Shown: positions 47,325-59,601, counted from the stretch's first letter. The stretch is DNA of 64,000 nucleotides from Liolophura sinensis (GCF_032854445.1 NC_088304.1:22705704-22769703); one strand, 5' to 3'. The notes: generated by a model not told the origin, from the letters alone. Translations and numbers: made by a program.

Positions 47325-48185
47325 ATGTGTTTACCAGTATTTACGGTAAATGACGCTCATCGGTTACTGTCGTTGAGAGAAAGAGCAAGAAAGAAAAGGG
47401 TGATTAGACCCTGTCCGTTTCATCACCCTGCATGACAGCTATGGTCTCTAATCCCTGTCACTTGGGGTCGAGCCTGTGACAGCAAGGCGTGAAGGGCTCC
47501 CAAAGTGCCATGTGCATTACTAATTATACCTATGAATTAGTACCAAGGCAGACAATGACTATCACAACCCTGTAAATTCCAGACAGTGTCTCGATTTGTG
47601 GCCATGCCAAATAAGCTATGTACCAGTTCTATAATGCACTGTGCAGATCTCGAAACGGCTTACGTATAATTGTTTGGGTATTCATGTGGAAGTCACGTCC
47701 CACCATTATTTTGTGAAAGGTTGTCTATTCAGAGCCTTCATTATGCAAGAAATATTTGTACATATGTATTTCAGAAACAAATGGGTTTCACTGAGAAATG
47801 TGTAAAGAACTCGGTGGTCACGATCAGTCTCCAGGGAGTTTTCTCCGAATTCCCATTCATCAGAAAATGGCGAGCATAAAACAAGCAAGCGCATCTGTTG
47901 TGAAGTACACAAATTATGATTAAAACTGAAGAAAACATGAACTGTTGGTGGTAGGAGCATAGACTGATAGTGGAGTGTGTTTATTACATTTGGGAACTGT
48001 CCACATCGTCATCTGATCACCCTAGATGATGTCCCGCGGTGCCCAATCAGTAAGAGTCACAACCAACTGCATGAATCATGGAATACACTTTCCAAGTCTT
48101 AGGGACGAAATTTACCGTATATGAAAAACTTTGACAACCATCATGACACAGGACTATAGTTGGTGTGTAAATTACAATGTAAATT
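47325..48185 (+). repeat. Dispersed repeat Z, copy 1
   Basis: Blocks such as CCGTTTCATCACCCTGCATG, CTTCATTATGCAAGAAAT, GGTAGGAGCATAGACTGA and CCATGGAATACACTT-like sequence (CATGGAATACACTTTCC) recur in the same order at 60235-61980. No open frame is shared. Confidence 0.6.
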
Positions 48186-48442
48186 AAGGTTTAGCGGACC
48201 AGTTGGATCGAAGAATACATGTCTGAGGCAACCTTGTCCTGAGGATTATGAATTTCAAAGAATTATTCCCATTCCAGCTGTGGTTTTCATGTAACAGCCT
48301 CCACCTTTTGAACAGACAGCTATCCTTTTAGGGAAGTATTGTTGAGAACAAAGTAATGTAGCACCAGATACACGAATCTATTGAATCACCGTGCTAAAAT
48401 CTTGTACACGATTACAATCATCTCAAACCTCTTGATGAAAAA

Positions 48443-49206
48443 GGGCGTCAGCTCGGACCACTACCTCCTGACCTGTGAGGACGGCAGCTCAGAGCTCTAG
48501 TTGTTGACCAGTGAGGGCTTCAGCTCGGACCACCGGCTGTTGACCAATGAGGGCTTCAGCTCAGACCACCGGCTATTAACCATTGAGGGCTTCAGCTCAA
48601 ACCACCGGATGTTGACCAATGAGGGACTTAGCTCAAATCACTAGATGTTGACCAGTGAGGGCTTCAGCCCAGACTACCGGCTGTTAACCATTGAAGGCTT
48701 CAGCTCAGGCCTCTAGATGTTGACCAATGAGAGCATCAACTCAGACCACCGGCTGTTGTCCATTGAGGGCGTCAGCTCAGACCACTATTCATTGACCCGT
48801 GAGGTCTTTAGCTCGGATCACCGGCTGTTAACCAATGAGGGCTTTAACCCACACCATTAGAACAATGTTGGACAATAAGGGCTTCAGCTCAGACCACTAG
48901 CCGCTGACCAGTGAGGGCGTCACCTCAGAGAACTAGCTATTGACCACTAAGGACTTCAGCCCAGGACTTCAGCTGGTTAACCAATGAGAGTCTCAGCTCA
49001 GACCACCGGCTGTTGACCAGTGAGGGCTTCAGCTCGGACCAGTAGCTGTTAACCAGTGGGGGTGTCACCTCAGACCACTAGCTGTTAACCAATGAGGGCC
49101 TTAGCTCAGACCACCATCTGTTGACCATTAGGGCTTTAGCTCAGACCACCGGCTGCTGACCAGTGAAGGCCTCAGCTCGGACCTCTAGCTACTAATCAGT
49201 GAGGGC
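48443..49206 (+). repeat. Minisatellite (36 bp unit)
   Basis: GGGCTTCAGCTCAGACCACC followed by GGCTGTTGACCAATGA, about 21 units, moderately diverged. Confidence 0.95.
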
Positions 49207-49808
49207 AATTGTTTTTGCTAAATTTAAAATATAATAACTTAAAATATTTTCTTTTTTCTTCTCTCTAATCTTTCTGTCAATGTTTATGGATATGGCGACC
49301 TAATTTCCGCTCATAGGGATGGTTTAAAAAAAATAAAATCCGAGAATAAAAATACTAGCAGTTATTTTAAAATTTATTTTAGTGACACTTGATCAAAGGG
49401 ATTGCGTGGTAAGTTCTACAACTTGTATAACTTTACAATATTTTATTCAAAAAATTGGCTGAGGATACAATTCTAATATAATAATATAACAGAAAGAAAA
49501 CAATGACGGGGAAAGGTAACGAGAAAGTATGGACAGGTAGGGAAAGCATAGGTGGAAAAAGTGTGAAAACAGAAAAAAATAGGAACATAAAAAAGAAACA
49601 GATAGTGCGACGAAGTTAGTGCGAGCGAAATGGAAAACGAAATGTACCATTAGTTCAGATATATTCAGTAAAGTATCTTATAGATTATTGAAACGGTTGT
49701 TATTTGTATGCACAGCATTGAAGATCTGTACACTTCTTGGGGAAGATGTGTTGTCATATAGAGGTTCTGCAATAGTGTGGTTTTGAATTTGTTCTATAAT
49801 GATGACCC

Positions 49809-50175
49809 GAGTGAGTGAGTGTGTGCTTGGGGTTTAACGTCGTATTTAACAATTTTTCAGTCATATGACAACGAAGGAATCCTTAGAGTGCATGTAATGT
49901 GCCTCCTTGTTGCAGAACGGGTTCCCACCGCTCTTTTATCTAGTGCTGTTTCACTGAGACGACTTACCGAAGGCAAGTAAGCCGACCCGCCCGAGCCATT
50001 ATACTGATACAGGTCAACCAGCTGTTGCACTATCCCCTTCATGCTGAACGCCAAGCGAAGAGGTTGCAGTTTCCTCTTTTAAGGTTTTAGGTGTGACTCG
50101 TCCCAGTATTGACCCTGGATCCATCACTCCCGAAGATGACGCGCACTACGAACCGTTCTATCGGGGCGTAATGAT
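49809..50175 (-). mobile_element. SINE-2, full length, minus strand
   Basis: The tail (GAGTGAGTGTG) is at 49811. The head is altered near 50130-50165. The flanks TAATGATGACCCGAG and TAATGATGGCTCGAG are an imperfect target duplication. Confidence 0.82.
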
Positions 50176-50928
50176 GGCTCGAGAGTGAGCGTACAAGGGG
50201 CAATGCAGTAAATAATGGGCATTTTCCACATGGTGGCCGCATCTACAGACACATGCATCAGTTAGAGTGACTGTAGATCATGCACTTATGTCTTATCTTT
50301 GTATACCAGTAGGTTTTAGCCATATCGCTCATATAGCCGCGCCGTTGTAGATACGCAGTAGTGTTTCTAAATGTAACCTTTACCTTCCTCCTTCAAGGAA
50401 GAGCTCTTCAGTCCCTAAAGCCACCACACCGAATCCAGTCAAGCGTGTTAAATGATGGTGCGGAATCGCATTAACAGAATTCTCAGTGATCTGATAAGAA
50501 CGCTATCTACAGCATCTTTGAAACACTGTTTTTGTGTCACTTGAGAGCCCAGTAGTCACGGCACAATTGTCAGGATCCGAGCACCGTATCATGAATATTG
50601 TCAATAACTGCAGATCGATAGCTGAATCGGAACTCGCCTTTTCACAGCGACGGACAGACTCGAGAAAAACTCTTTTCACCTGGTGTAGCAAGGGGTCATA
50701 AGTTTATCGACTGTGAAGACGCTGTCTGGATAGTTGGCGTCCTGGTCATATATCGTGTTAGTGATAACGGCATACGTACATAAAAATTATGTATGATCAT
50801 CAAACCTTGGGGCAGCTCTAGGCCTCACGTGACTTATGCTGTCAGTACCTTGATGTCAGGCGGTTGGCTGCCAACGCCTTAAAATAGCCACGCTAGGTTT
50901 GGCTCTCAGGTGAATGTTATGCAAAAAG

Positions 50929-51112
50929 ATTACAACATAGAGAGTAAAACCAGACCAACGACGACAGTGTGATATCTCACAAATGGTTAGGTCAACCGGT
51001 GAAATACGGCCTCCTGTCAGTTTACCTCTATAGTTCGGATTTTATTTTAACTGTTCATGCAGATGCTTAAATAGTAACAGCTTAAAGAAAATGGCATAAG
51101 CAGAATTAGGTC
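50929..51112 (+). repeat. Dispersed repeat X, copy 8
   Basis: GATTACAACATAGAGAGTAA to GCATAAGCAGAATTAGG; close to copy 4. Confidence 0.65.
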
Positions 51113-52783
51113 AAATAAACGGTATATTTTTGGAGTACAGTGTAAAACACCAGTCAGACGTGGAACGAAAGGTGGTACGAATTAACCAAAATAAGTCCTG
51201 AATTTATTAAAACTCCGTAACGGTTTTCGGCACACATATAGTCCATATATAGCCCTTTGCACTCAGCCATTTTAATCTTTATGTATTCAGCAGTAATCTG
51301 ACACGTGACCTCCACATATGGGGGAAATTGCACTTTTTCGAACTTCAGTCGCAAGATGCGACAAAACTATGCATCGCAGAAAAGAAATAAGAAGCAGATA
51401 CGTGGTCAGAACATCAAATTACGCCAGGTAACATATTTAAACTATTAAACTTAAAATACTTAGAAAATTTTGGTCACCCGACAACTTCGGTAATCAGTGC
51501 ATTTCCATAATTTGAAATATGTAACTGATATTTGCACGCTTCACTTGCCCCAAAGTGTTCTATCTGCAGTCTAAAGTAAAGCTCAATCAAATAAACCACT
51601 TCTCAAGAAAAAAAAACGTAAACGGTTTCTGTAAATTGCAACATGGCGGCAGGCGTAGGTCACGCTGAAAATTTGAACATTGGATATGAACCGGGAGAGA
51701 CTGGACTTGAACCGCAGACTGCTGGGACTGGTAGTCTAGTGGCTATTAGTTCAATGCAAATGGGGTAAAAAGAGAAAAAGATTGGCATGAATTGACTGAA
51801 CTTCATCCGCAGACGGCTAGATACGATGCCCACTGGGGCTTCTGTTAAGACCAGTGAAAATAAAATAGAAAACGTTGATCTCAGTGCTGGGCCACATGTA
51901 AAGAGATTGTGACTTTGGTTGCGAGAGTGTTCACGTGACCTACTACCGCTGGCGTCAGACATAATTTTTGAAGTTTTTGTTGTTTTTTGCGTCATAACGT
52001 GAAAACTATACAAAGTACAAAAATAATTCTTGTAGATCTTTAACCCTGGCGTCACTTAGTAACAGACAGTGTTTGTTAAATCATTTTAAGCTTTTTAGTA
52101 GACCTATTTTTAGCCTAATTTGCATACTCGTTTTGACTCTTAGTAGGGTGATCCACATGGAAACTGTGCACGAAAATTTTATATCGATAGTTTTCTTTTA
52201 TTTTAAACATCATTTATTGTGTTAAACAAGTACACATTAAGGCGAAGACTTATTCTGTGTACATATCTTGTGCAAATATCTTGTGCAATTACCCTAAACG
52301 CAAATTTTTGTTACATTAAATGATAAATACATGTACAATTACTAAATCCCTGTGTGGTCAGCGAATCCCCGTTATTATGTTGGTTGGTCTACCCGAGGGT
52401 ATAAGACAGGTGTATAACAGATAAAAAGAAAATAAAAAAAAAAATAAAAAAATATATATGTGTAGATGCTTCAATGCACCCGAACAGATTAATCGACGCA
52501 CGATAGTTACCAAGGCTATTACCCATGATTAAGGAAACAAAGATATCGATGGAATCGTGCGACAAACCCCTGCGGGAACAACCGGTCCTACAATACATTC
52601 GTATATCATCAAAGGAAAGAAACAGCAACGCGCCTAGTTTGAAATATTTACAAACAAAACAATAGTAATACTATATGTACAACCATACTAATCCGTCGAA
52701 GGAGTTATGTGGTGAGATTTTACGGTTCCATGAGAAAACGTGGAGAAAATATACATTACGCTTTACCTGTTCAGGTATGCAAT
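51113..52783. other. No feature seen
   Basis: Several minus-strand frames of 60-130 residues occur, but none shows a domain, a signal or family resemblance. Confidence 0.5.
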
Positions 52784-52928
52784 GTTTATTTATTTATTTA
52801 TTTATTTGATTGGTGCTTTCCACCGTACTTAAGAATATTTCACCTATACGACGGCCGCCAGCATTATGGTGGTTGAAAACCGGGCAGAGAAACCCAGCAT
52901 GAGCTGGACTTGAACTCACAGCGACCGC
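52784..52928 (-). mobile_element. SINE-1, shortened copy
   Basis: The tail, hairpin and part of the central domain are fused to GCATGAGCTGGACTTGAACT. The tRNA-like 5' part is missing. Confidence 0.75.
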
Positions 52929-55420
52929 AAAGCAATACGTACACTAGCTAAATATGTGGTATGCCCATGCATGATTTAATGTGATAGACATTGGAGTGAT
53001 ATGGCTTAATTTACAGGATGGGTGAGTGAGCTTCTATCTACGGAAACAGTCAGTCGTAAATGTATATGAGGCTTTTGACTGACTTTGTGGCATGTCATAG
53101 ATATTTGTACAACAAAAGCCAACGATAGTATGTGGCAATAATATTAGTAACAACACCCACAATTACCTACAACGTTGTGGAGAAGAAACTTTTTAAAGCT
53201 TATAAAAAAAAAATCGAAATGGCCGTTAAATCACTTTACTGTATAAACAACACAAAACGTTCAAAGTTGCTTTATATGTTCGTTATTTAAACTCCATAGT
53301 TTGTTTTTTCTACCTTTACTGGTTTTGGGGATATTACAGTTTTGGGAATTGACAAATAATAATAATAATGAAAGATGTTACGTTCCTTACAGCAATACAA
53401 GTGGCCAAGCATCGATACTCAACTGAATGTCAAATAACAAAATACCATGAAAGTAATGCACTGAACTAACCTGCCACCATCGGAAAAATTTAGCTTTTTT
53501 ATATTCTAACACACATAGCGACGAATAGCTTTATTTAACTGCTGTAGTACATAGACAATGGAAAATTCAACACTTTCAGCCAACATGTACAAATTGGAAC
53601 AGTATTTACAAAAAAAAAAACAGGCAACATGCAGAAAAAAACCTGACAAAAATGAAAAATAATCAACTGGGTTTGGTTACAATGCGTCTAGTGGTGAAAA
53701 GCACCTCAGCGTCTTGATCGAGTTAGGCCTTGGCGATCACCGTACCTGGTTAAGTATGTACATTTCAGGTTGCTCGACACATGGTGTGCAATGACCCCAC
53801 TCTAGTGTCCCATCTGGTTTGCCTGGGCTCATTTCAGTTTTGAAAACGGCCGAGGACAGAGTGCATGTAGGCGACAGGAAATGTTAAGAAACTATAAAGA
53901 TGTGAAATTTGGGTCTATATACATAGAAGGAGTGTGTTGTTTTCTTTAAAAAAAAGATCCTCAGTCCAAAGTCATGCTGTAGAGTTTCGTAGTTTGTGTT
54001 CTGTTCCACATCCAAGGGCCCGTCTTTTCCTTACGGGCAATTAAGGTCTAGACCCGAATAGAAACTGGAAACCGCGATATTTCTTTAACGGCTGAATTTG
54101 TTCTAATAAAAGTAACATGTTTTGGGCTCGTCATGACTCAAGGTACATATGTGGATAGACATTTTTCGTAGTTTTTCGGCATCGCTTTGGACTTATATTC
54201 CTGATAGCACAGGGGTATGGGGGAATGTCGTCGGGAATGCTGAGAATTACGGTGCTGGCTGTACGTGCAAAGATTGAAAATTGTCCTTTGATAGCTCTGG
54301 AGAGCAGGGAGAGTTGTTCATTTCTCGGTTTGAGTGACGGTAGGGTGGTGTCATCTAAATATTTCTAGCGAACAAACTATATATCGTAGCTCAAATATGT
54401 TGGCATGCATCAGAAACTACATGTCTCGGGTTACAATTAGACCCAAGTCTTAAGTTTTTAGCTTTGGTGGTTCTCGAGTTACAGGCCATTGATATTACGT
54501 GACTGAACACAGTTTTCGACCATTTCTCAAAATGTTACAAAGATAGGCAAAATCCGAAAGCAGATTCGGAATCAACCTTTCCAAATACACCAGAATAGAT
54601 AAAAACATTATCAAACTTAGACACTTTTTATGAGGTTATAAGTTCAGCCAATAGCGAGTTAGAGATTTTTTCAAACTTGTTGTAAATAGGATCACCCTAC
54701 AAGTATGCCAAATTTCAAAAGAATCCGTTCGTTGGTTCTTGAGAAGAAGATTTTTTAAAGGTTTTCAATAAATCAATAATAATCCGAACGATTTAAAGAG
54801 GTATTCGCTAGGATAGCTTGGACCCTAATAAATATTTAAGCGGAAGCGGGCCGTGGTTTAGGGTCAAAACGATAAATTTTTGTAGCCTATTTGAATCTTG
54901 TGATAATTATATTTGTCGTCAACGATAGGAATTTTTACGAGATAATGAACTGGGAATGCTTAGCGACACCCCATTTGTGCTCCCTTCTCAGAGTTGCTTT
55001 GGCAGCTTTGGCAGCCGTTAATGTCACCACTGAAGTCTGCTTAATTCCCGGAAACACCGTATGGCCTATAAGAAAACATGTTACGCCCAAAGAAGAAAGC
55101 TTCTCAGCTATTCTTGCACTTTTATATCTTAGGACACATCCTAACTTTAATATTGAGAAATGAAAACCAAATGCCTCCTGTATTCTTTAAAGGCCAATCT
55201 TTTCAATCGCTGCGACCTCGGTGCGGGATCAAAACGGGCCTTAGTCTGATAATGTTTTTTTTTTTATTGTCTATAAGTATGTATTTTGTAAAGTGAAAAA
55301 GTGTTTAAATACGACGCTGAGGCTCAATCAAATGAATTTATAACATCTTTTTTCAAAGTATCTTTGCTACAATTTTTGGTCCTAAGAGATGTAGATGTAA
55401 AGGAAACCTTGAGTTCCCTG
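52929..55420. other. No feature seen over 2.5 kb
   Basis: No repeat family defined in this window and no exon with recognisable coding content. Could be intronic or intergenic. Confidence 0.5.
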
Positions 55421-55636
55421 GGGTCGACTCCACAAAGTTAGATTTGATTGAAGTGAAATTTGAAATATGATTTTACAGCTTAATTTTGAGTCCTGTAAAT
55501 TAAAATTTTAACCACCTCATCAGTGTTGTGTTATGACAAACATGTCAAAATTTCATCACCCATTACCAAAAAATAAACATTGTGACAGCGTTTTAAATTT
55601 TCACTTAAGTCAGAAATGTCTTTCTGGAATCGGTCC
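55421..55636. mobile_element. Short MITE with TCCACAAAG-type inverted ends
   Basis: The left end GGGTCGACTCCACAAAGT and, in reverse, the right end GGGACCGATTCCAGAAAGAC are inverted. The same right-hand end occurs alone at about 28040-28080 (GGAAATGTCTTTGTGGAATC). Confidence 0.45.
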
Positions 55637-55724
55637 CAAGCTGATATTAGAATTGGGCTCGCCATATTTCTGGTCTGTGGCATGTTGTGTGCTGCGAACG
55701 TGACGTCTTAGATGACTTAACGTC

Positions 55725-56010
55725 TTAAGCAGGCCGTGGCCTAGTGATTAAAAGTGTTAGCCTTAATATAACTAGGTCAGAAGACGTGCGGTTCAAATCT
55801 GGCCTTGGGCAGGGAATTTTTAGATTCTACCGCACTCACATTTTGTGAGGCCTTGGCGGCAAAACGGGGTCAATGACGCTTGTGTACATGGACGTTTGCG
55901 CAGCATCATAACACTCGTCTTGTCTGCCTGGAATATGGTGTGCACATCTGTAGGCCTACGTCACGGCTGTGAAAGGCTCTGAGCACACCGCATAAAACAT
56001 GAGTCACCGT
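55725..56010 (+). mobile_element. Possible tRNA-derived SINE, single copy
   Basis: TGGCCTAGTGATTAAAAG and GGTTCAAATCT are spaced like A and B boxes, 48 bases apart. The sequence after them has no anticodon-arm pairing that I can confirm and runs on without a clear tail. Confidence 0.35.
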
Positions 56011-57126
56011 ATTAGTTCACTTGACGATGGACGTCAGTTTTATGGATGAAAGATGCCGGAATCCTCGGAATAAACCACGGACCTTCCGCAAGTTTGTTAC
56101 TAAATTTCCGTCATGGGGCGTATACATATGTAAACTATGTTAGTGGAAGAAATGTTATCTTGAACAAACGCTATAGACGTCCCTGCGTCCTAGCGATTGA
56201 AAAATGACCTCTTTCAGCCTCTAGACCACGACGCGCTTCCCCACTGTATAACTGAAATATTAGTATGCACTTTAGTCTATTTCATATAGCCTTTACATCG
56301 CATTTTTTTAGGTTGTAAAATCAGTCATTCTCGCTAACAAAATTGCCTTTCGTTAGTGACACGTAACAACACAAGCTCTACATACTGAAGTGTTGTACAG
56401 TTATATTATTGCAAGGAAAATGTAGTTAGAATACCTTTTCTAATTCATAATGATAATGACAGAATTTCCTAGCATCCAGCTCTAAAACCACACTGCCGTG
56501 TGATCATATAATACCAAAAATGAAATAAAATTCATTTATGAAGGTTATATTGCACAAAATCGCGCCAACAGTGTCACCTATGGCAGTGTCAGAAACATTA
56601 AGATCGGTCGATAGCAGTTTAGATAACTGGTGTCGCCCTTCGTCAAAACGTATTGAACTCCGCCCAGTATCCAGCATGCCACTTGTTTTTTAATAATTAT
56701 GACGTCACCCGAGGCAATGGGTTCTGGCCGTCAAAACCGAGCTTATGGACTATAACATTATGAATTAGAAAAGGTATTTTAACTCCATTTTACTTACAAT
56801 AATATGAACTTCCAATATATCCATGTTTAGAGCTTGTGTCGTTACTCGTCACTGATTAAATGCAATTTGGATAGCGAGTATGACTGATTTTATAGACAGA
56901 CTAAAAGCATTAGCTATGGCATCGTTATGCCATAATCCAAAAAAAAATAAACAGATTACCGATCAAACCAGCGAGCCTCAGAAGGAGGACGCTGACCTAT
57001 AGATAGGCTTTTTGTGTATGGCGTTACATTAGGCCTCCTCATTTGTCATTCGTGGCTATCACCTGTACCCTCTCACACAGTTTGTACGATCTTGAACGGA
57101 ATAGTCTTGGCATCACTAACAAGCTT

Positions 57127-57160
57127 TAATTGCTCCCTAATTAGTAAAGCACGCAATTAG
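57127..57160 (+). promoter_or_regulatory. Cluster of homeodomain core sites upstream of the opsin-like exon
   Basis: TAATTG (57127-57132), the palindrome CTAATTAG (57137-57144) and CAATTAG (57154-57160) fall within 34 bases, about 280 bases before the ATG. CAATTAG is the core of the photoreceptor conserved element, and TAAT-type palindromes bind paired-class homeodomains. In AT-rich DNA such cores also arise by chance. Confidence 0.25.
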
Positions 57161-57434
57161 AGCGAGTTTCCAATTCCATTGAAAGTGGGATCAATACCTG
57201 TTGCTCTGTAAATCACAGCCATGATTGGTCGGCCGAAAATCCGGCGTTCTCGTTTGGAAATCCGCAGAGCGGATCCCTCTTGCCAGCGGCTGTGTTAGAC
57301 GGATCTGTCCTAGCCACAGACTGCACCTGTCCATGAGTTGCTGGGGTTAGTTAGCCTGAATCTCCGTGGAGAGACGACCATCCGCATATGACGGGGAGAA
57401 GTGATCCTGGCGGCAAACGGTCAGGCTGGGAAGT

Positions 57435-57552
57435 ATGGAGACGAGCACTTCGCTAGCGTACCCGTCAGCGTACATCGACAACGCAACATCGGACGGCTAC
57501 CAACTGTCTCCGACAAGTCACATGCTTGTGGGCACATGTCTCTTATTCATAG
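57435..57552 (+). CDS. Probable first coding exon of an opsin-like GPCR (partial)
   Basis: The exon encodes 39 residues plus one base (phase 1) and ends at a perfect GTAAGT donor; the start has A at -3 and G at +4. The protein has an extracellular-type N-terminus with an N-glycosylation sequon (NAT, residues 16-18). A YQLSPTSHMLVG stretch then leads into the start of a hydrophobic helix, LVGTCLLFIG, as at the beginning of TM1 in ciliary-type opsins, xenopsins and related receptors. That resemblance is by eye and short. No exon for TM2-TM7 was recognised between here and the window end, so the rest would lie beyond. Intron 1 contains two young SINE fragments. Another rhodopsin-class GPCR, or a chance open exon, remains possible. 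Confidence 0.45.
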
Positions 57553-57762
57553 GTAAGTCAGCATAATGTAAAAAGTTGTATAATAACTGATAAGGGCATT
57601 CAAGTTTCCTTCACCCGGGACACCATCATATATAGGCCTACGAGGGGAATTCTTGAGTATATCGTTCAGCAACAATCAATAAAAAAAATTAATAAGTTTA
57701 GTGATTTTCTGTATTTGTCAGTATCAATGTGTATGTTATGTATCAAGGTTAAACTTTCAGTA

Positions 57763-57883
57763 TGGAAAGGTCTGTCAGAAACCTGCTGATGGCCGTGGGT
57801 TTTCCCCAACCATAATTCTGGCTGCGGTCGTATAAGTGAAATATTCTTGAAGAAGGCCTAAAACACCAATCAAACAAATAAAT
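57763..57883 (+). mobile_element. SINE-1, 5' truncated, in the opsin-like intron 1
   Basis: It is flanked by AAACTTTCAGTA at 57751-57762 and at about 57884-57895. It starts in the middle of the central domain, so truncation happened at insertion. Confidence 0.82.
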
Positions 57884-57960
57884 AAACTTTCAGTAGAAAC
57901 AGCTATAGCATTATAGAAAATAAGTTTTATTATAAAGAGAATACTAACGCATATCGTAAC

Positions 57961-58084
57961 ATGGTCGTGGGTTTTCCCCCGGGCTCTGCCCGGTTTCCAC
58001 CCACCATAATGCTGGCCGCCGTCGTATAAGTGAAATATTCTTGAGTACGGCGTAAAACACCAATCAAATAAATAAATAAATAAA
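57961..58084 (+). mobile_element. SINE-1, 5' truncated, in the opsin-like intron 1
   Basis: It is flanked by CATATCGTAAC at 57950-57960 and 58085-58095. The body is nearly consensus, so the insertion is recent. Confidence 0.87.
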
Positions 58085-58095
58085 CATATCGTAAC

Positions 58096-59350
58096 AGCCT
58101 AATGTGTATATGATCGGCATGCGGGTGTTAGTGGTGCTGGAGGAGGAGGAGAGGAGTTATCAAGCACGTCGGAATAAAATGGCTGTGGCCTTTTCTTTTA
58201 AGGCAAACTGTTGTTTGATTCGTAAATAGCCTATTTGTTAGCCTCCACTGAACGAGTGGCCCTACCATCTTAAAATGAGATCTGCCTGACTGTCTTCGTT
58301 AAGACAGCTATCCTTACATTTTGCACCACCATTTGTATACAACTTTTAATACAGCAAAAGATACAGCATTTTGATAAAATGTCTTTGTCTAATATATTGC
58401 AATAAATATCACTGCATATTTTATTGCCTAATTCAACATGATTCAACATGCAGTCAGTCCATCGCGACTTCCTTGTAGTGGACAAATTCAGAAAGCACCT
58501 TGTTCAGTACCCACGAAGGACTTTATTCTGCACTTGTCTCAAGAATATTTACCTATAATTTCTTATCCATTACTTCTCTATAATTATACCAGAGATCTTG
58601 AAAGTTATCTTGCGTGCATTCGTGGCTCAAAAATCCTAATTAGTACCGTGTCAAATTACCATTACCAACTCCAATTATCATGTCTACCTTTACACCATTG
58701 ACAGATAAATGACTTTACATTTACTTACCAGCGTACAATAATTCCAGTTTCCTGTTTTTTACGTGTATGTACCAGTTATCTAAATGACAATTTGTATCTA
58801 AAGTTTGTTTACTTACAGAACAGCAGCAGCATCATCATCACTCGCGGTTAAACGTGTACCGAATTATTTACTAGCAGTCAAAATAACGACTCGAAATACA
58901 TGCAACCAATAGACACAAAATTCACAACAATTCCGGGCTTATTCTGAAGGTCCACAACCCATCTCATTGAACTTTAGTCTCAAAGAAGTTTGCAGCATAC
59001 CCTGCCCTTTTCCAATACATCTAATACTCTAGTGTCGGTCCCACCAAGAAGAGGCCCAGGTAACATAAAAACCTGAACTAGCACCATCTGTCATAAAATA
59101 CGAACTATGAAGACCCTATCTCCTACATTCCTAGCGGCTAGGTCAGGTCTGGCTATATTAATCACGCCCGATTTACATCTTTGTATTTAGCACTACATGC
59201 GTGGTTTTCCACAGCCACCTTAATTAGAAAAAAAAAACAAAAAATCATTGGAAATCGTTCCTGGAGGTTTTTATTGTTTGCTGGTTTTATCTGCAGGGTG
59301 TTAAATGGAACATAACGCCGCGCGCTTGATGTCGAGCTGGAAATTACACC
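58096..59350. other. No feature seen
   Basis: This would be intron 1 of the opsin-like gene if that exon is real. No TM2-TM7 coding sequence was recognised. Confidence 0.45.
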
Positions 59351-59601
59351 TACACTCCAAAAAAATAACCTGTCGAATTGAACAGAAAGTCTGTTATATG
59401 AGAGATGCTAGAATGTATTCTGTTACTGCAGCAGGTTATTCTGTTCAATATAACACACATATTCTATTAATTCAACATAAAGATTTTTTTGGACTAACAG
59501 AATATCATGGTGAACCTGACACAATATTATTTTATAATAACAGAATACATTCTTGGATCACTCAGGCTTTTTCTCAAAATTAACAGATATTTTTTCGTGT
59601 A
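59351..59601. mobile_element. Palindromic MITE, copy 2
   Basis: Same family as the copy at 25851: AACAGAAAGTCTGTT, GATGCTAGAATGTATTCTG, and the right arm AATAACAGAATACATTC. The ends are TACACTCC and, in reverse, TACACGAA. Confidence 0.68.

Noticed and set aside
44062-49206. CRISPR-like regularly spaced repeats
   Set aside because: The units are head-to-tail without unique spacers, in an animal genome; these are minisatellites.
59305-59583. 92-residue plus-strand open frame
   Set aside because: It coincides with the palindromic MITE and has no protein-like features.
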